DNA of 64,000 nucleotides from Chitinophagales bacterium (GCA_040877935.1 JBBDNB010000032.1:1-64000), one strand, 5' to 3'; numbered from the stretch's first letter, positions 37,821 to 47,547 are shown. Made by a program: numbers and translations. Notes: generated by a model not told the origin, from the sequence alone.

Positions 37821-39296
37821 TTATAAATACTTGATAGTAAGGTCAATAAGCTTGTCTTTAATACCTCCATAAGGTGGATACATACCTTCAGCAGCACTGA
37901 AGCCAGACGCCTGTTTCATGACAGCTCTTTCGTGTGAAAAGGCCTTGAAGCCAAAAATACCGTGGCCGCTGCCAATCCCGGAATGATTTACTCCGCCAAA
38001 AGGCAAATTGGGTTGAGAATGATGCAGCACAGTATCATTTACCGTAACTCCACCTGATGAAGTGTTGTTCAGCAAATAGCGGACATTGCTGTCTTTAGTG
38101 CTGAAAATATACATGGCCAGTGGCTTTTCTTTACTCCTTATAATCTCTATTGAATCCTTAATGTCATCAATTTTTTGAATGGGGAATAAGGGGCCGAAAA
38201 TTTCCTCATGCATGATCTTGGCATTGTCTGGAACATCGGTTAAAATAGTGGGTTGAATATAATTTTCGCTTTCATCCATATTTCCACCGTAGTAAATATT
38301 GGCACCTTTTTCTACTGCATCTTCTATTAATCCTTTCAGGCGATGAAAATGTTTTTCATTAACGATACGGGCATAAGATTCATTTTTTTGCTGTTCTTCT
38401 TTTGTAGCACCATAGACCTTTTCAATATTCTTTTTTAGCTTTTCAAGAGTTTCATCGTATTTTTTGCTGTGCACCATCATATAGTCAGGCGAAATGCATG
38501 TTTGCCCACAATTGAGGTATTTCCCCCAGGTCAACCGCTTAACAGCAGAATTGATATTTGCCGTATCATCCAGTACTACAGGAGATTTGCCACCGAGTTC
38601 CAGGGTTACTGATGTAAGGTTTTCGGCAGCAGCGCGCATTACGATTTTGCCAACGTTTGGGCTGCCGGTAAAGAAAATATGGTCAAATTTGAGCTTGAGC
38701 AATTCACCGGAAACAGTGTAATCGCCCTCAACTACTGCTACTTCATTTTCATCGAATAATTCCGATATAATTTCTTTTACAATTTCTGTGGTATGTGGAG
38801 TAAACTCAGAGGGTTTTAAAATAACCGTATTTCCTGCCGCAATAGCAGAAACCAAGGGAATTAAACAGAGGTTGAATGGGTAATTCCAGGGTGAAATGAT
38901 AAGGCAAACCCCTTTGGGTTCGTACATAATATAGGATGAAGAACCGGCAAAAGAGATCGGTGTTTCTACTTTTTGAGGCTTCATCCAGTTGCCCAGTTCG
39001 CTTATAGCATGTTTGATTTCAGAAGTAGTGGGATAAATCTCTGTGAGATCTGTTTCTGAAAATGGTTTTTTGAAATCATCGAACAAAGCCTGGCGAATTT
39101 TGTCCCGCTTTTGCATGATCACTTTTTTGAGTGTGCGCAATTTTCTTTTGCGCTGACTTACAGTAGTGTCTTTTACATTTTGCTTATTGCCTTGTTGTAG
39201 GTCAAAAATTCTTTTGATCTCTGCATTTGAAGTATTGTTGAATTCTGCAGTGGCTTTTTTTTCTTGGGTTTCGGGGGCTGTTTGTGTAGTTGGCAT
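37821..39296 (-). CDS. Aldehyde dehydrogenase, ALDH3-like
   Basis: 491 residues, with an N-terminal extension of about 30 hydrophilic residues before the domain. Motifs: SPWNYPFNL, FFTGSPNVGKIVM (NAD), LELGGKSPVVL (Glu), and NCGQTCISPDY (catalytic Cys). The pattern and the FGGVNHSGIGSGHG end match ALDH3-type fatty or aromatic aldehyde dehydrogenases. No C-terminal membrane helix is obvious. The physiological aldehyde is unknown. It heads a probable three-gene unit with the lipoprotein and pdxH. Confidence 0.9.
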   Translation of the reverse strand: MPTTQTAPETQEKKATAEFNNTSNAEIKRIFDLQQGNKQNVKDTTVSQRKRKLRTLKKVIMQKRDKIRQALFDDFKKPFSETDLTEIYPTTSEIKHAISELGNWMKPQKVETPISFAGSSSYIMYEPKGVCLIISPWNYPFNLCLIPLVSAIAAGNTVILKPSEFTPHTTEIVKEIISELFDENEVAVVEGDYTVSGELLKLKFDHIFFTGSPNVGKIVMRAAAENLTSVTLELGGKSPVVLDDTANINSAVKRLTWGKYLNCGQTCISPDYMMVHSKKYDETLEKLKKNIEKVYGATKEEQQKNESYARIVNEKHFHRLKGLIEDAVEKGANIYYGGNMDESENYIQPTILTDVPDNAKIMHEEIFGPLFPIQKIDDIKDSIEIIRSKEKPLAMYIFSTKDSNVRYLLNNTSSGGVTVNDTVLHHSQPNLPFGGVNHSGIGSGHGIFGFKAFSHERAVMKQASGFSAAEGMYPPYGGIKDKLIDLTIKYL

Positions 39297-39399
39297 TGCT
39301 TTTATTTTTAGTTTTCAATTTACTACTTATAATATAAAAAATTAAGTTTCTTGCCAAATAAATTAAATGAACTGCTCAATAGGCTTAAGAATTATATTG

Positions 39400-40626
39400 C
39401 TAAACCCTGCTCAGAGGGAAACTCATGCAATGTGGCCCGCCCCTGGCACGTGACAATTCGGTAGAAGGAATGCTTATGATAGTTTTTTCAATTTCACTCG
39501 GTTTTACAATCCCTTGCTCAAAGGCTTTGAGTAAAATTTGTGCATCTACTACTTTGTATCCTTTATCTGTCAATGCTTGAGCAGTTTTGTAATTGCGTTT
39601 GTATGCAATAGCCACCCCATCATTTAGTGCCACAAGATTACATCCATCAGTCCATTGTTCGCGCTCGTCATAAGGGTATTCGCCATTGCCGCAATAGATG
39701 AATTCTACATTGGGGTTTTTGCTGCGCAAAAAAGCTTCAAGACTATTGTGTTTTAGCTCTGCATCCTCACTTGTATATTCAGTAATCACAGTTTTTTCAC
39801 CGGTCAAAAAAGCTTTGAAAATCACAAAATGATCTTTGCTGATCTGGGTGAAAACCGTATCGATATGCATACATGAGCGTTCTCTTGGAATTTCAATTTT
39901 GACAATACTTTTGAGTAATTTTTTCTCAAACACCTTTTTTTTCAACGCATCAAATGCTTCAGGGGTAGAGCGCTCACTGCACCCTACCAACAAATAATCA
40001 TTGTCGTACATCATCACGTCTCCACCTTCCAAAGTTACTTCATCTGCTTCTTCGGTGAAGTCGATGATCTTTTTGTCTTTTACCTGCTCTGCAAAAAGCG
40101 GATTGAAATAGACAATAAAATAAGTGATTAGAGATTCCCGGGTACGGGCTTTTTTTGATGCCTGGCAAATTAGAATATGGTCTTTGATCATTACTCCAAT
40201 ATCGCGGGTAAATACATAATTGGGCAAAGGGTCTAAAATGATTTTATTGCTTTCTTTTAAAATCCCTGTAAACAAAGTATAGGTGAGTGCTTCATTGTCC
40301 AGGTTTTTAAGAATATTGAGTTTTTCTGTATTTAAATTTTCTTCTTCGGCCACATATTTTAGCAATTCCTCTTTGCGCGAATCGGGCTGTTGAAGAGCTT
40401 CATAAAATAGTTGCTCAGTTTCGAGTACATTTTTTTTGCCCAAAAACATTTTAAAAATACCTGTAAGCACATCGTGCTCTTTGCGCATACGGGGCAAAAA
40501 GACAATATCATCATAAAGAAACTGCTCTGATTTTTTGGGCGTGACGCGTTCAATCCCGTCATCCGGGCGGTGAATAATTACTTTATCCAGTCGGCTCCAT
40601 TCGTTATTTACAGACAGCTTTTGCAT
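39400..40626 (-). CDS. arcA: Arginine deiminase-family amidinohydrolase
   Basis: 408 residues from the ATG at 40626. An in-frame TTG at 40644 lies on top of a good promoter element, so it is rejected. Catalytic features: FTRDIGVMI, the Asp/Glu/His set in LEGGDVMMYDNDYLLVG and CMHIDTVFTQI, and the nucleophile Cys in GGPHCMSFPL near the C-terminus. The enzyme hydrolyses arginine to citrulline and ammonia. No ornithine transcarbamoylase, carbamate kinase or antiporter is nearby, so an ATP-yielding ADI pathway is not shown here. It appears monocistronic. Confidence 0.92.
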   Translation of the reverse strand: MQKLSVNNEWSRLDKVIIHRPDDGIERVTPKKSEQFLYDDIVFLPRMRKEHDVLTGIFKMFLGKKNVLETEQLFYEALQQPDSRKEELLKYVAEEENLNTEKLNILKNLDNEALTYTLFTGILKESNKIILDPLPNYVFTRDIGVMIKDHILICQASKKARTRESLITYFIVYFNPLFAEQVKDKKIIDFTEEADEVTLEGGDVMMYDNDYLLVGCSERSTPEAFDALKKKVFEKKLLKSIVKIEIPRERSCMHIDTVFTQISKDHFVIFKAFLTGEKTVITEYTSEDAELKHNSLEAFLRSKNPNVEFIYCGNGEYPYDEREQWTDGCNLVALNDGVAIAYKRNYKTAQALTDKGYKVVDAQILLKAFEQGIVKPSEIEKTIISIPSTELSRARGGPHCMSFPLSRV

Positions 40627-40641
40627 GTTTTTTCTTTTTGG

Positions 40642-40649
40642 CAAAAGTA
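40642..40649 (-). promoter_or_regulatory. -7 element (TACTTTTG) for arginine deiminase
   Basis: Exact TAnnTTTG match on the minus strand, 16 bp before the ATG at 40626. It overlaps the alternative TTG start, which supports the shorter protein. Confidence 0.5.
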
Positions 40650-40710
40650 ATTCTATTTTGGAGAAGATAAGAAAAGGAAGGCTTTAGTCAAGCCCTGATA
40701 AAGCAATGGT

Positions 40711-41535
40711 TTACTCCTCAATTATAGTTGTTATCTGTGTAATGGCAGATGTGGCAAAATAACCAAATGCACCATTGGAAATATTGCCCTGAATATTAGA
40801 AGGTGGAGTGTCGAATAAATCACCTGAATTTTGATTTTCATCTAATGAGCTCAGGAAATTATAATACTGCTCTGTGAGTGAATGCATTTCTACCCGGACT
40901 GTATCTCCCGGAAAAACCACAAATTCTGAAAACTCAATGTTTCGGATATACTGGCCGTTTGCCAGGTCATCGCTAGCGTAGATCAGTTCTTCCGAATCGT
41001 ATTGTTCTTCGCCCAGATAGAAAATTAAGCGGTAGAAATCTCTGGTAGCAGCGGGTTCTTGAAAATTTATGGTAACATAATAGCCATCCTCTTCATAAGA
41101 AAAAGGGGTCTCCTCCCGGTAAAACACACTTAGAGAATCGAGTGGAGCAACTGGATGTAAGCGCCCATCGGCTTCATATATTTCTCCATTTGCTGTTTTA
41201 ATATACAGTCGATAATCAGAATTTATTTTTCCTGCTTGTATATTCTGTGTCTCATAATAACCGGCTTTGGTCTCCATTAGCGTATCGCTCAGAAGATTAT
41301 CTTCAGTAATTATAACAAGAGCATTAGAAACGGTCTCTGGCGCTTTGTTGTCAAAATAGTCCCCACTCATATTCAATTTTACATATGGAGTTTTATCAGG
41401 GGCATTGCTAATCAAAGCTTCTACCACTAGCACAGGATCTATATTGTCCAGATCAATATCAACTTCTTCCTCGCAGGACTGAAAAAATAAAGTGCTGAAA
41501 GCTAAAAATAAGATTGTTATGGCTTGTTGTGTCAT
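40711..41535 (-). CDS. DUF4249 family lipoprotein-like protein
   Basis: 274 residues. The N-terminal signal FLAFSTLFFQSCEEEVDIDL has a lipobox-like QSC followed by acidic residues. The DUF4249 pattern is DPVLVVEALISNAPDKTPYV at 34-53. This family is nearly always encoded directly after a TonB-dependent receptor with a carboxypeptidase-like N-terminal domain. Here its ATG abuts the receptor stop codon with no gap. The pair probably acts in uptake or surface display of an unknown ligand. No function is proven for the family. Confidence 0.85.
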   Translation of the reverse strand: MTQQAITILFLAFSTLFFQSCEEEVDIDLDNIDPVLVVEALISNAPDKTPYVKLNMSGDYFDNKAPETVSNALVIITEDNLLSDTLMETKAGYYETQNIQAGKINSDYRLYIKTANGEIYEADGRLHPVAPLDSLSVFYREETPFSYEEDGYYVTINFQEPAATRDFYRLIFYLGEEQYDSEELIYASDDLANGQYIRNIEFSEFVVFPGDTVRVEMHSLTEQYYNFLSSLDENQNSGDLFDTPPSNIQGNISNGAFGYFATSAITQITTIIEE

Positions 41536-43866
41536 TTATAATAATTTAAAACTGTAAGTAAATGAAGGAACAATACCGAAAAGATAGGTTTTTACAGCTT
41601 TTGTATCATTTTCACCTGATTGCCTGAAAGTATAGGAAAATGGATTTTTCCGATTGTATAAATTATAGAATGACAGGTTTATTTGATTGGACCATCTTTT
41701 GCGTTTTTGCCAGGAAAAATTTACTGCCAGATCCAGGCGATGGTAATCCGGCAAGCGGTAACCATTCCGTTCGCTGAAAATTGGTGCAACAACACCATCG
41801 TAGGTAAAACGGCCAACAGGAAAAGTGACGGCCAATCCGGTATAATACACCCAATTGGCAGAAACAGACCATTTTTCATTGATATTAAAACTGCTCACTA
41901 CGCTGAGGTTGTGCCTGCGATCCTGCGTTGCAGGATATACCTTGCCATCATTTATACCCGGAATTTCACGTTCAGTTCGGGCAAGCGTATAGCTGATCCA
42001 TCCGGTAATACGCCCATTTGGTTTTTTAATAAAAAACTCAGCACCATAGGAGCGTCCATCTCCACTAAGCAATTGCGTTTCAAGTTTGTCATTTAAAAGC
42101 AATTCTGCATTGTCTTTATAATCAATTAGGTTTTGCATTTTTTTGTAGTACACTTCTATTGAAGTTTCCAGGCCTCCCCCAAAAAAGTTTCTGAAATAGC
42201 CCAGCGCAACTTGATCTGCTATTTGTGGCTTAATAAATGGGTCGCTAGGCACCCATATATCAAAGGGAGAAGAAACTGTGGAATTGGAAATCAGGTGTAA
42301 ATATTGCCGGGTGCGGTTGTAAGAAGTTTTTATCGAATTATCTGCATTTATGATAAAATTGGCAGAAACACGTGGCTCAAGTCCGTGATAGAATTTTATG
42401 CCTTCAAAAGAATCATAAAAAGTAGTGTCTTTCACAGTTTCGCCATCCTCCTCATATTCAAAAACCTGTCCCGGTCCTATATTGTAAAAAGCCGAATAGC
42501 GCAGGCCGTATTGTAAAACTACGTGACTTCCGATTTTGTGTTCACTGCTGAAATATGCAGCGGGTTCTATAGCGTGTTTGTTCGGAACTTTAAATGCTTT
42601 TAAAAATGATTCATCCTCCGTTCCGCTTGGTTGGAAATTGGCCGGTTCAAAAGTGTGATGTATGGCTTGAAATCCAAATTTTAAAGTACTGTTTGGGGTG
42701 ACATAAGCTGTAAAATCACTTTTTACTGAAAAATCCCGGATAGAAGCATCCCAGTCAAAAGCAAAGGCGCCCTGTGGTATACCGAGTGAATAATTGAATT
42801 TGCTGTAGATGAATGTGAAATTGGAAAACAACTTTGGAGAAAACAGGTGGTTCCAACGCATGGTAGCGGTACTATTTCCCCATCCGGTAGAAAAGGCATT
42901 GCCCAAAATAAATCGATCTTGCCCAAAGTAGCCAGAGAGGAAAACCCTGTTTTTATCATTGATTTTATAATTCACCTTGGCGCTTAGGTCGTAAAAATAC
43001 AGTTGGTTGTCTCTAAGTGCTTCATCCCTGCTAAGTTTCAGAAACAAATCTGCATAAGTCCTTCGTCCTGAAACTATAAAAGATGCTTTGTCTTTTTTTA
43101 ATGGTCCCTCTACTGTAAGTTTACTGGAAATCAAGCCAATACCACCACTTACACTCCATTTTTTCATATTCCCTTCATTCATACGTATGTCCATCAGTGA
43201 AGACAAGCGCCCGCCATATTCTGCAGGGATGCCTCCTTTGTAGAGTTTCACATCCTTTATAGCATCAGGATTGAATACGGAGAAAAACCCCAGCAAATGT
43301 GAGGGATTGTAAACAGTAGCTTCATCCAGTAGAATCAGGTTTTGATCAACGCTCCCGCCTCTCACAAAAAAACCGCCAACACCTTCTCCTGCATTAGTAA
43401 TTCCGGGCAACAATTGTATACTCTTTACTATATCTACTTCACCAAATACTGCGGGAATTTGTTTTATGGTAGCAATTGAAAGGTCCGTAACACTCATTTC
43501 TACGCTTTCTATATTTTTAGTGCTGCTGCGCTCGCCTACTACTTCTACTTCTTCTAATTTTTCACTGCTTTCCTCTAATTCAAAGTTCAGGGTTAAATCT
43601 TTGTTGAGTTCAATTTCCCGAATTAATTTGTTGTAGCCCAGGTATTGGATTTCAAAAGTATAGCCTGCTTTTGGTAGCGTCAGGGAAAAATATCCATATA
43701 CATTTGTTGTAGCACCTTTGTTAATCTCCGGTACAGACACTGATGCGCCAATAAGCTCTTCTCCGCTTTGAGCATCTCTGATGTAACCACTTAAGGTAAA
43801 TTTTTCCTGAGCTGACAGTGATGGAATAGAAATAAACGCAATAGCAAATAGTAGTATAGTTTTCAC
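41536..43866 (-). CDS. TonB-dependent outer-membrane receptor with CarboxypepD_reg-like domain
   Basis: 776 residues with a signal peptide (to about 19, SLSAQ). A carboxypeptidase regulatory-like domain, FTLSGYIRDAQSGEELIGAS, covers about 23-105. A plug domain follows (VFGEVDIVKSIQLLPGITN through GGRLSSLMDIRMN). A beta-barrel extends to the C-terminus, which ends in an aromatic strand (GIVPSFTYSFKLL). No SusD-like partner is present; the partner is DUF4249. The substrate is not evident and there is no neighbouring catabolic set. A sensor kinase is encoded divergently 171 bp away. Confidence 0.92.
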   Translation of the reverse strand: MKTILLFAIAFISIPSLSAQEKFTLSGYIRDAQSGEELIGASVSVPEINKGATTNVYGYFSLTLPKAGYTFEIQYLGYNKLIREIELNKDLTLNFELEESSEKLEEVEVVGERSSTKNIESVEMSVTDLSIATIKQIPAVFGEVDIVKSIQLLPGITNAGEGVGGFFVRGGSVDQNLILLDEATVYNPSHLLGFFSVFNPDAIKDVKLYKGGIPAEYGGRLSSLMDIRMNEGNMKKWSVSGGIGLISSKLTVEGPLKKDKASFIVSGRRTYADLFLKLSRDEALRDNQLYFYDLSAKVNYKINDKNRVFLSGYFGQDRFILGNAFSTGWGNSTATMRWNHLFSPKLFSNFTFIYSKFNYSLGIPQGAFAFDWDASIRDFSVKSDFTAYVTPNSTLKFGFQAIHHTFEPANFQPSGTEDESFLKAFKVPNKHAIEPAAYFSSEHKIGSHVVLQYGLRYSAFYNIGPGQVFEYEEDGETVKDTTFYDSFEGIKFYHGLEPRVSANFIINADNSIKTSYNRTRQYLHLISNSTVSSPFDIWVPSDPFIKPQIADQVALGYFRNFFGGGLETSIEVYYKKMQNLIDYKDNAELLLNDKLETQLLSGDGRSYGAEFFIKKPNGRITGWISYTLARTEREIPGINDGKVYPATQDRRHNLSVVSSFNINEKWSVSANWVYYTGLAVTFPVGRFTYDGVVAPIFSERNGYRLPDYHRLDLAVNFSWQKRKRWSNQINLSFYNLYNRKNPFSYTFRQSGENDTKAVKTYLFGIVPSFTYSFKLL

Positions 43867-43885
43867 TCAATAAGGATTTACGCTG

Positions 43886-43893
43886 CAAAAGTA
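43886..43893 (-). promoter_or_regulatory. -7 element (TACTTTTG) for the TonB receptor
   Basis: Exact TAnnTTTG match on the minus strand, 20 bp before the receptor ATG at 43866. The predicted leader is very short. No clear upstream TTTG element was seen. Confidence 0.45.
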
Positions 43894-44037
43894 AGCATCT
43901 GAGCCCAATATGAAGTGTAGGGATTTTAGAATTTCAATATTTATCAAGAAATCTTAGACACATTAATACACATGCCTTAGCAAAATTGATTCAGCCTTTT
44001 GTAATTTAGGCGCAGGCATACCTTAGCTTTTTCCATT

Positions 44038-45906
44038 ATGAGCAGATTGTTTTACAAATACCTGATCCCATACCTTTTGATTGCAATTGTACCGGTGTTG
44101 GTTACCGGTTTTGCATTTTATTGGGTTTTAGGTGATAATATAAAACAACTGGAACAAAATCTAATTGAGGAAAACTCAAAAGTACTAAGGGAAGAAATAT
44201 CCTCAAAAAATGAAAATATTGCGCGTAATGAAGGCTTGAACATAGAGCTGGAAATTGACCGAATTGGCAACAAACTCAATGCACTTACGCTGTCTCCCGA
44301 TTTTATTGATTTTAACCACAATGAAATCAATCGCTATATTTCAAATCTAATAGCAAGCGAGCCGGCTATTTTAAAAGCATTTGTAATCAATGAGTTTGCT
44401 GAAATTGTTCTGAAACGCGAAGGGTTTATTGCGCTCAACACAGAGGATGTGGCTCCTACTTTATTGACACAGATAAATGACAGCCTCTCCAAGCGCAAAT
44501 CTTATATTTCTGATGTAATGCACTCCAACAGCAATCAATCAAGTTTTGTACTGATAGCACAGCCTATTATTGATATGGCTGGTAACTATAAGGGCGGCTG
44601 TATTTTTGAAATTGATCTTACTTTTTTGAACAATTACCTGCTCAGTACCCGATTAGATGAAAAGAGCATTATTTATTTGGTCTCTGCTGATGGTAAGCTG
44701 ATATCACATCCATCTCCCAAAGAAATGTCGCAAAATTCAGATTATTCTAAATACAGGTATATCCAACAAATGCTTAAAAATGAAAGCGGCACCTTTTTGC
44801 GCGAACAAACACTGATTTCTCATTATCGCAACAAATACAACTGGATTGTGATAGTTGAAATACCGGTAGAGCAAGCCCTAAAAAGCGTAAATAAGAATCG
44901 TTTGAGTATTCTTCAATTTACCAGCGACACTATAGAATCAACAATATACACAACGTCTATAACCATTGTATTTATATTGATTATTGCAATTTTAATGGCA
45001 ATATATCTTACCAGAAAAATCACAAATCCACTTGAAACGCTTACTCAGGCCTCTGAAAAAATCAGTTCAGGTGATCTGGAACTCAAGGCATTGCCCATTC
45101 GATCAAAGGATGAAATTGGCAGACTTACCCAGGCTTTTAATATAATGATGCTTGAAATGCGCAAAAGCCAGAAAGAACTAATTCTGAGCAACGAAAAAAT
45201 AAAAGAACAGGCAGAGACATTATTGAAGCGCTACAATTCCGATCTTGAGCAATTTGCCTATGTTACTACCCACGATTTGATTGAACCTCTGCGCATGATT
45301 ACCTCGTATATGCAATTGATACAGCGCAGGCATAAAGACATTTTTGTAGAAGGAAAATCAAAAAATTACATGCAATTCGTAGAAGAAGGTGTAAGACGAA
45401 TGCACAGCATTATTAATGATCTTTTTGAGTATTCTCATATACGTACAAATGTAAAAGATGTAGAACCGGTAGCTTTAGATACAGTATTAAAACAAGTTCT
45501 TGAAAAGCTGAACAAGGAAATAGAGGACAGCAATGCTAAGATTACTGCTGGCCCGCTTCCCGAATTAAAAGCTGATGCGTCAAATATGGCTCAGGTGTTT
45601 CAAAACCTGATTGGCAATGCCATAAAATTTAAATCTGACAGATCGCTTGAAATCAAAATAATATCAAAGGACAAGGGAGATCATTACCTTTTTTCTGTTG
45701 CTGATAATGGTATAGGATTTGAACAAAAATATGCAGGGAAAGTCTTTGAGATTTTCAAAAGGTTAAATACCCGCGATGAATTTAAAGGTTCTGGAATGGG
45801 GCTTGCCATTTGCAAAAATATAATTGAGCGACATGGTGGTAAGATTTGGGTAGAGTCGGAACCGGGAATAGGAACAACTTTCTATTTTACCCTTAAAAAA
45901 CATTGA
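44038..45906 (+). CDS. Membrane sensor histidine kinase (Cache-like sensor, HAMP, HisKA, HATPase)
   Basis: 622 residues. First membrane helix about 10-32, periplasmic sensor of Cache type about 35-300 (with ISDVMHSNSNQSSFVLIAQP and DGKLISHPSP), second helix about 305-327, HAMP about 328-382, then a short coiled coil. The HisKA dimerisation domain has the phosphorylated His in TTHDLIEPLRM. ATPase boxes are N (NLIGNAIKF), G1 (DNGIGF) and G2 (GSGMGLAICK). No receiver domain or response regulator is adjacent, so it is an orphan. It is divergent from the TonB receptor gene. Confidence 0.92.
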   Translation: MSRLFYKYLIPYLLIAIVPVLVTGFAFYWVLGDNIKQLEQNLIEENSKVLREEISSKNENIARNEGLNIELEIDRIGNKLNALTLSPDFIDFNHNEINRYISNLIASEPAILKAFVINEFAEIVLKREGFIALNTEDVAPTLLTQINDSLSKRKSYISDVMHSNSNQSSFVLIAQPIIDMAGNYKGGCIFEIDLTFLNNYLLSTRLDEKSIIYLVSADGKLISHPSPKEMSQNSDYSKYRYIQQMLKNESGTFLREQTLISHYRNKYNWIVIVEIPVEQALKSVNKNRLSILQFTSDTIESTIYTTSITIVFILIIAILMAIYLTRKITNPLETLTQASEKISSGDLELKALPIRSKDEIGRLTQAFNIMMLEMRKSQKELILSNEKIKEQAETLLKRYNSDLEQFAYVTTHDLIEPLRMITSYMQLIQRRHKDIFVEGKSKNYMQFVEEGVRRMHSIINDLFEYSHIRTNVKDVEPVALDTVLKQVLEKLNKEIEDSNAKITAGPLPELKADASNMAQVFQNLIGNAIKFKSDRSLEIKIISKDKGDHYLFSVADNGIGFEQKYAGKVFEIFKRLNTRDEFKGSGMGLAICKNIIERHGGKIWVESEPGIGTTFYFTLKKH

Positions 45907-45923
45907 TCTTGAGTGGCCATAAT

Positions 45924-45948
45924 AACCTGAATTAGGAAATTATTTATC
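45924..45948 (+). repeat. Possible solo relic of the inverted-terminal-repeat family
   Basis: 22 of 25 bases match the left end of the 36458-36709 element (with AACCTGA and GGAAATTATTTAT shared). It lies between two convergent genes and overlaps the stop codon of the one at 45940. No partner repeat or target duplication was found, and the sequence is AT-rich, so this is a weak call. Confidence 0.35.
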
Positions 45949-46407
45949 TTTCTTTCCCTCACACTTTTCCGATCTGCTTTTCATTTCGCTGAATAAATAC
46001 TTTTTAAAAGCATGCTCTGAAGAGTAGAGTTGAGCTATCTTTTTATTTGAAAAAATACGCTTTAGTTCTTCGTGATAATTTGTTTTTAATTCCAGCTTTG
46101 CCCTTTCATATTCCAACTTACCGTCAATAAAAGCCTCTAATTCTTTATCTGAAAGCGACTCAATATCGAAATCTTCATCTTTATAATTAGGCTTATATTT
46201 TTCCCTCAATTCTCGCCTGCGCTTTTCATAATTATTATAAACAGGCCAAAAAGCTTGTGCTTCTTCAACGGAGAGGTCCAATTTTTCAGTAAGAAAAGCC
46301 ACCTTCATTTTTTGTATTTTCTCATGGCTCTCTTGTCCATAACCCCTGTGGGCAAAAATATTTAAACTTACAAGTGCAATGCAGGTTATTAAAATTAGCT
46401 TTTTCAT
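45940..46407 (-). CDS. Secreted or periplasmic helical protein of a sigma operon
   Basis: 155 residues with a signal peptide (MKKLILITCIALVSLNIFAH). The mature part is charged and helical, with LTEKLDLSVEEAQAFWPVYN near residues 39-58, a pattern seen in Spy/CpxP-like periplasmic proteins of Bacteroidota ECF operons. A Lys/Glu-rich helix pair follows. It is the last gene of a unit with the ECF sigma and a membrane protein, so a role as envelope-stress sensor or chaperone is plausible but inferred from context. Confidence 0.8.
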   Translation of the reverse strand: MKKLILITCIALVSLNIFAHRGYGQESHEKIQKMKVAFLTEKLDLSVEEAQAFWPVYNNYEKRRRELREKYKPNYKDEDFDIESLSDKELEAFIDGKLEYERAKLELKTNYHEELKRIFSNKKIAQLYSSEHAFKKYLFSEMKSRSEKCEGKKDK

Positions 46408-46425
46408 AATTATATATTTTGTAAA

Positions 46426-46899
46426 TTAATAATCGTAAAATTCACCCAAATCAGATTCATCAGACTCACTCATAAGGAAATCACCGATCATTTTACTTTG
46501 AATGCCGGAAAGTTCATTGTCATTATTTGCAATCAAAGACATTTCAATTTCATCGGCATAGGCCATCAGCTCAATTTCACTTGTGTTTTTTTCTAAATAA
46601 TCATTGATTACTTCAGTAGTATAATCCATAAGTACAGGGTTTTCAGATTTTATTTTATCCGAGCCCATATTTACCAGAAATAAAACAGTTGCGAAAGAAG
46701 CTGCTATTAAAAGTGCGGCAACATTTTTTCCGGGCCCATGCGCAATGGGTACTACCTTAGTAGTATTTTGATCAAGCACATTTTGCATGACCCTTTCCTG
46801 CAATTGTTCAAAATAATTGCCAGGAACAGTAAGCCCTGATTTAGGTGCTTTTGCTTTTGTCCGTTCAAGCAGCTTTTTTATGTCTTTATTCTGAGTCAT
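46426..46899 (-). CDS. Single-pass membrane protein, probable anti-sigma factor
   Basis: 157 residues. A cytoplasmic N-terminal part of about 55 residues (TVPGNYFEQLQERVMQNVL) precedes one membrane segment at about 58-76 (VAALLIAASFATVLFLVNM), then an acidic external tail. Similar proteins sit between ECF sigma genes and CpxP-like genes in this phylum and are taken as anti-sigma factors. No zinc-binding HxxxCxxC motif is seen. It starts 31 bp after the sigma gene. The sigma assignment is clear; the anti-sigma role is inference from position and topology. Confidence 0.72.
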   Translation of the reverse strand: MTQNKDIKKLLERTKAKAPKSGLTVPGNYFEQLQERVMQNVLDQNTTKVVPIAHGPGKNVAALLIAASFATVLFLVNMGSDKIKSENPVLMDYTTEVINDYLEKNTSEIELMAYADEIEMSLIANNDNELSGIQSKMIGDFLMSESDESDLGEFYDY

Positions 46900-46930
46900 T
46901 GTGTTTTAGAATGATTTTTTACGAAAAGGT

Positions 46931-47476
46931 TTAATCCTCTTTAAAGAATGCTTCAATTTTTTTCACAGCATGATGATAACTGGCTTTTAGTGCGCCTTCT
47001 GAAGTTTCCAGAACATTACTCATTTCATTATAGGGCATTTCATCATAGTACTTCAGAATGAAGACCATGCGCTGTTTTGGCGGAAGGGCGGCAATTGCTT
47101 CCTGTAATTTCAGCTCCAGTTTATCCCCGTCAAAATAAGGGTCGGCTTTTATTTGCTCAGTCAGGTAAGCTGATGCTTCTTGATCTTCAACTACCAGATG
47201 CTTGTTGTTTTTGCGGAGAAAACTGATGCTTTCATTATAAGCTATACGGTAGAGCCAGGTGTGCAGCGCAGCGTCTTCCTTGAAATTATCTAAGTAGCGC
47301 CATACTTTAATAAATACATTTTGCAGCACATCATCGGCATCTTCATGCAGAAAAACCATTCTTCTGATTTGCCAGTATAGTTTTTCGCTGTATGTTTTTA
47401 CAAGCAGGTTAAAGCCCTGTTCTTTTGTGACTTCTACTTTGAATAGCTTCAATATTTCCCGATCCAGATCCCGCAT
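46931..47476 (-). CDS. ECF-type RNA polymerase sigma factor
   Basis: 181 residues. Region 2 has EDADDVLQNVFIKVWRYLDNF and TWLYRIAYNESISFLRK (promoter -10 recognition). Region 4 has LPPKQRMVFILKYYDEMPYNEMSNVL and TSEGALKASYHHAVKKIE (helix-turn-helix). Length and layout match the ECF (sigma-70 group 4) family. It leads a three-gene operon with the putative anti-sigma and the periplasmic helical protein, so it probably responds to envelope stress. Its regulon cannot be read from here. Confidence 0.95.
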   Translation of the reverse strand: MRDLDREILKLFKVEVTKEQGFNLLVKTYSEKLYWQIRRMVFLHEDADDVLQNVFIKVWRYLDNFKEDAALHTWLYRIAYNESISFLRKNNKHLVVEDQEASAYLTEQIKADPYFDGDKLELKLQEAIAALPPKQRMVFILKYYDEMPYNEMSNVLETSEGALKASYHHAVKKIEAFFKED

Positions 47477-47547
47477 GCTTAATTTATAGAGTTGACAAGA
47501 ATGGTGATCTATAGCCGATAGAAAAAGTTATTAAGCAAAGGCAAGTT

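Noticed and set aside
37811-37897. Longer lipoprotein frame to 37897
   Set aside because: It overlaps the ALDH end and would place the lipobox too far from the start.
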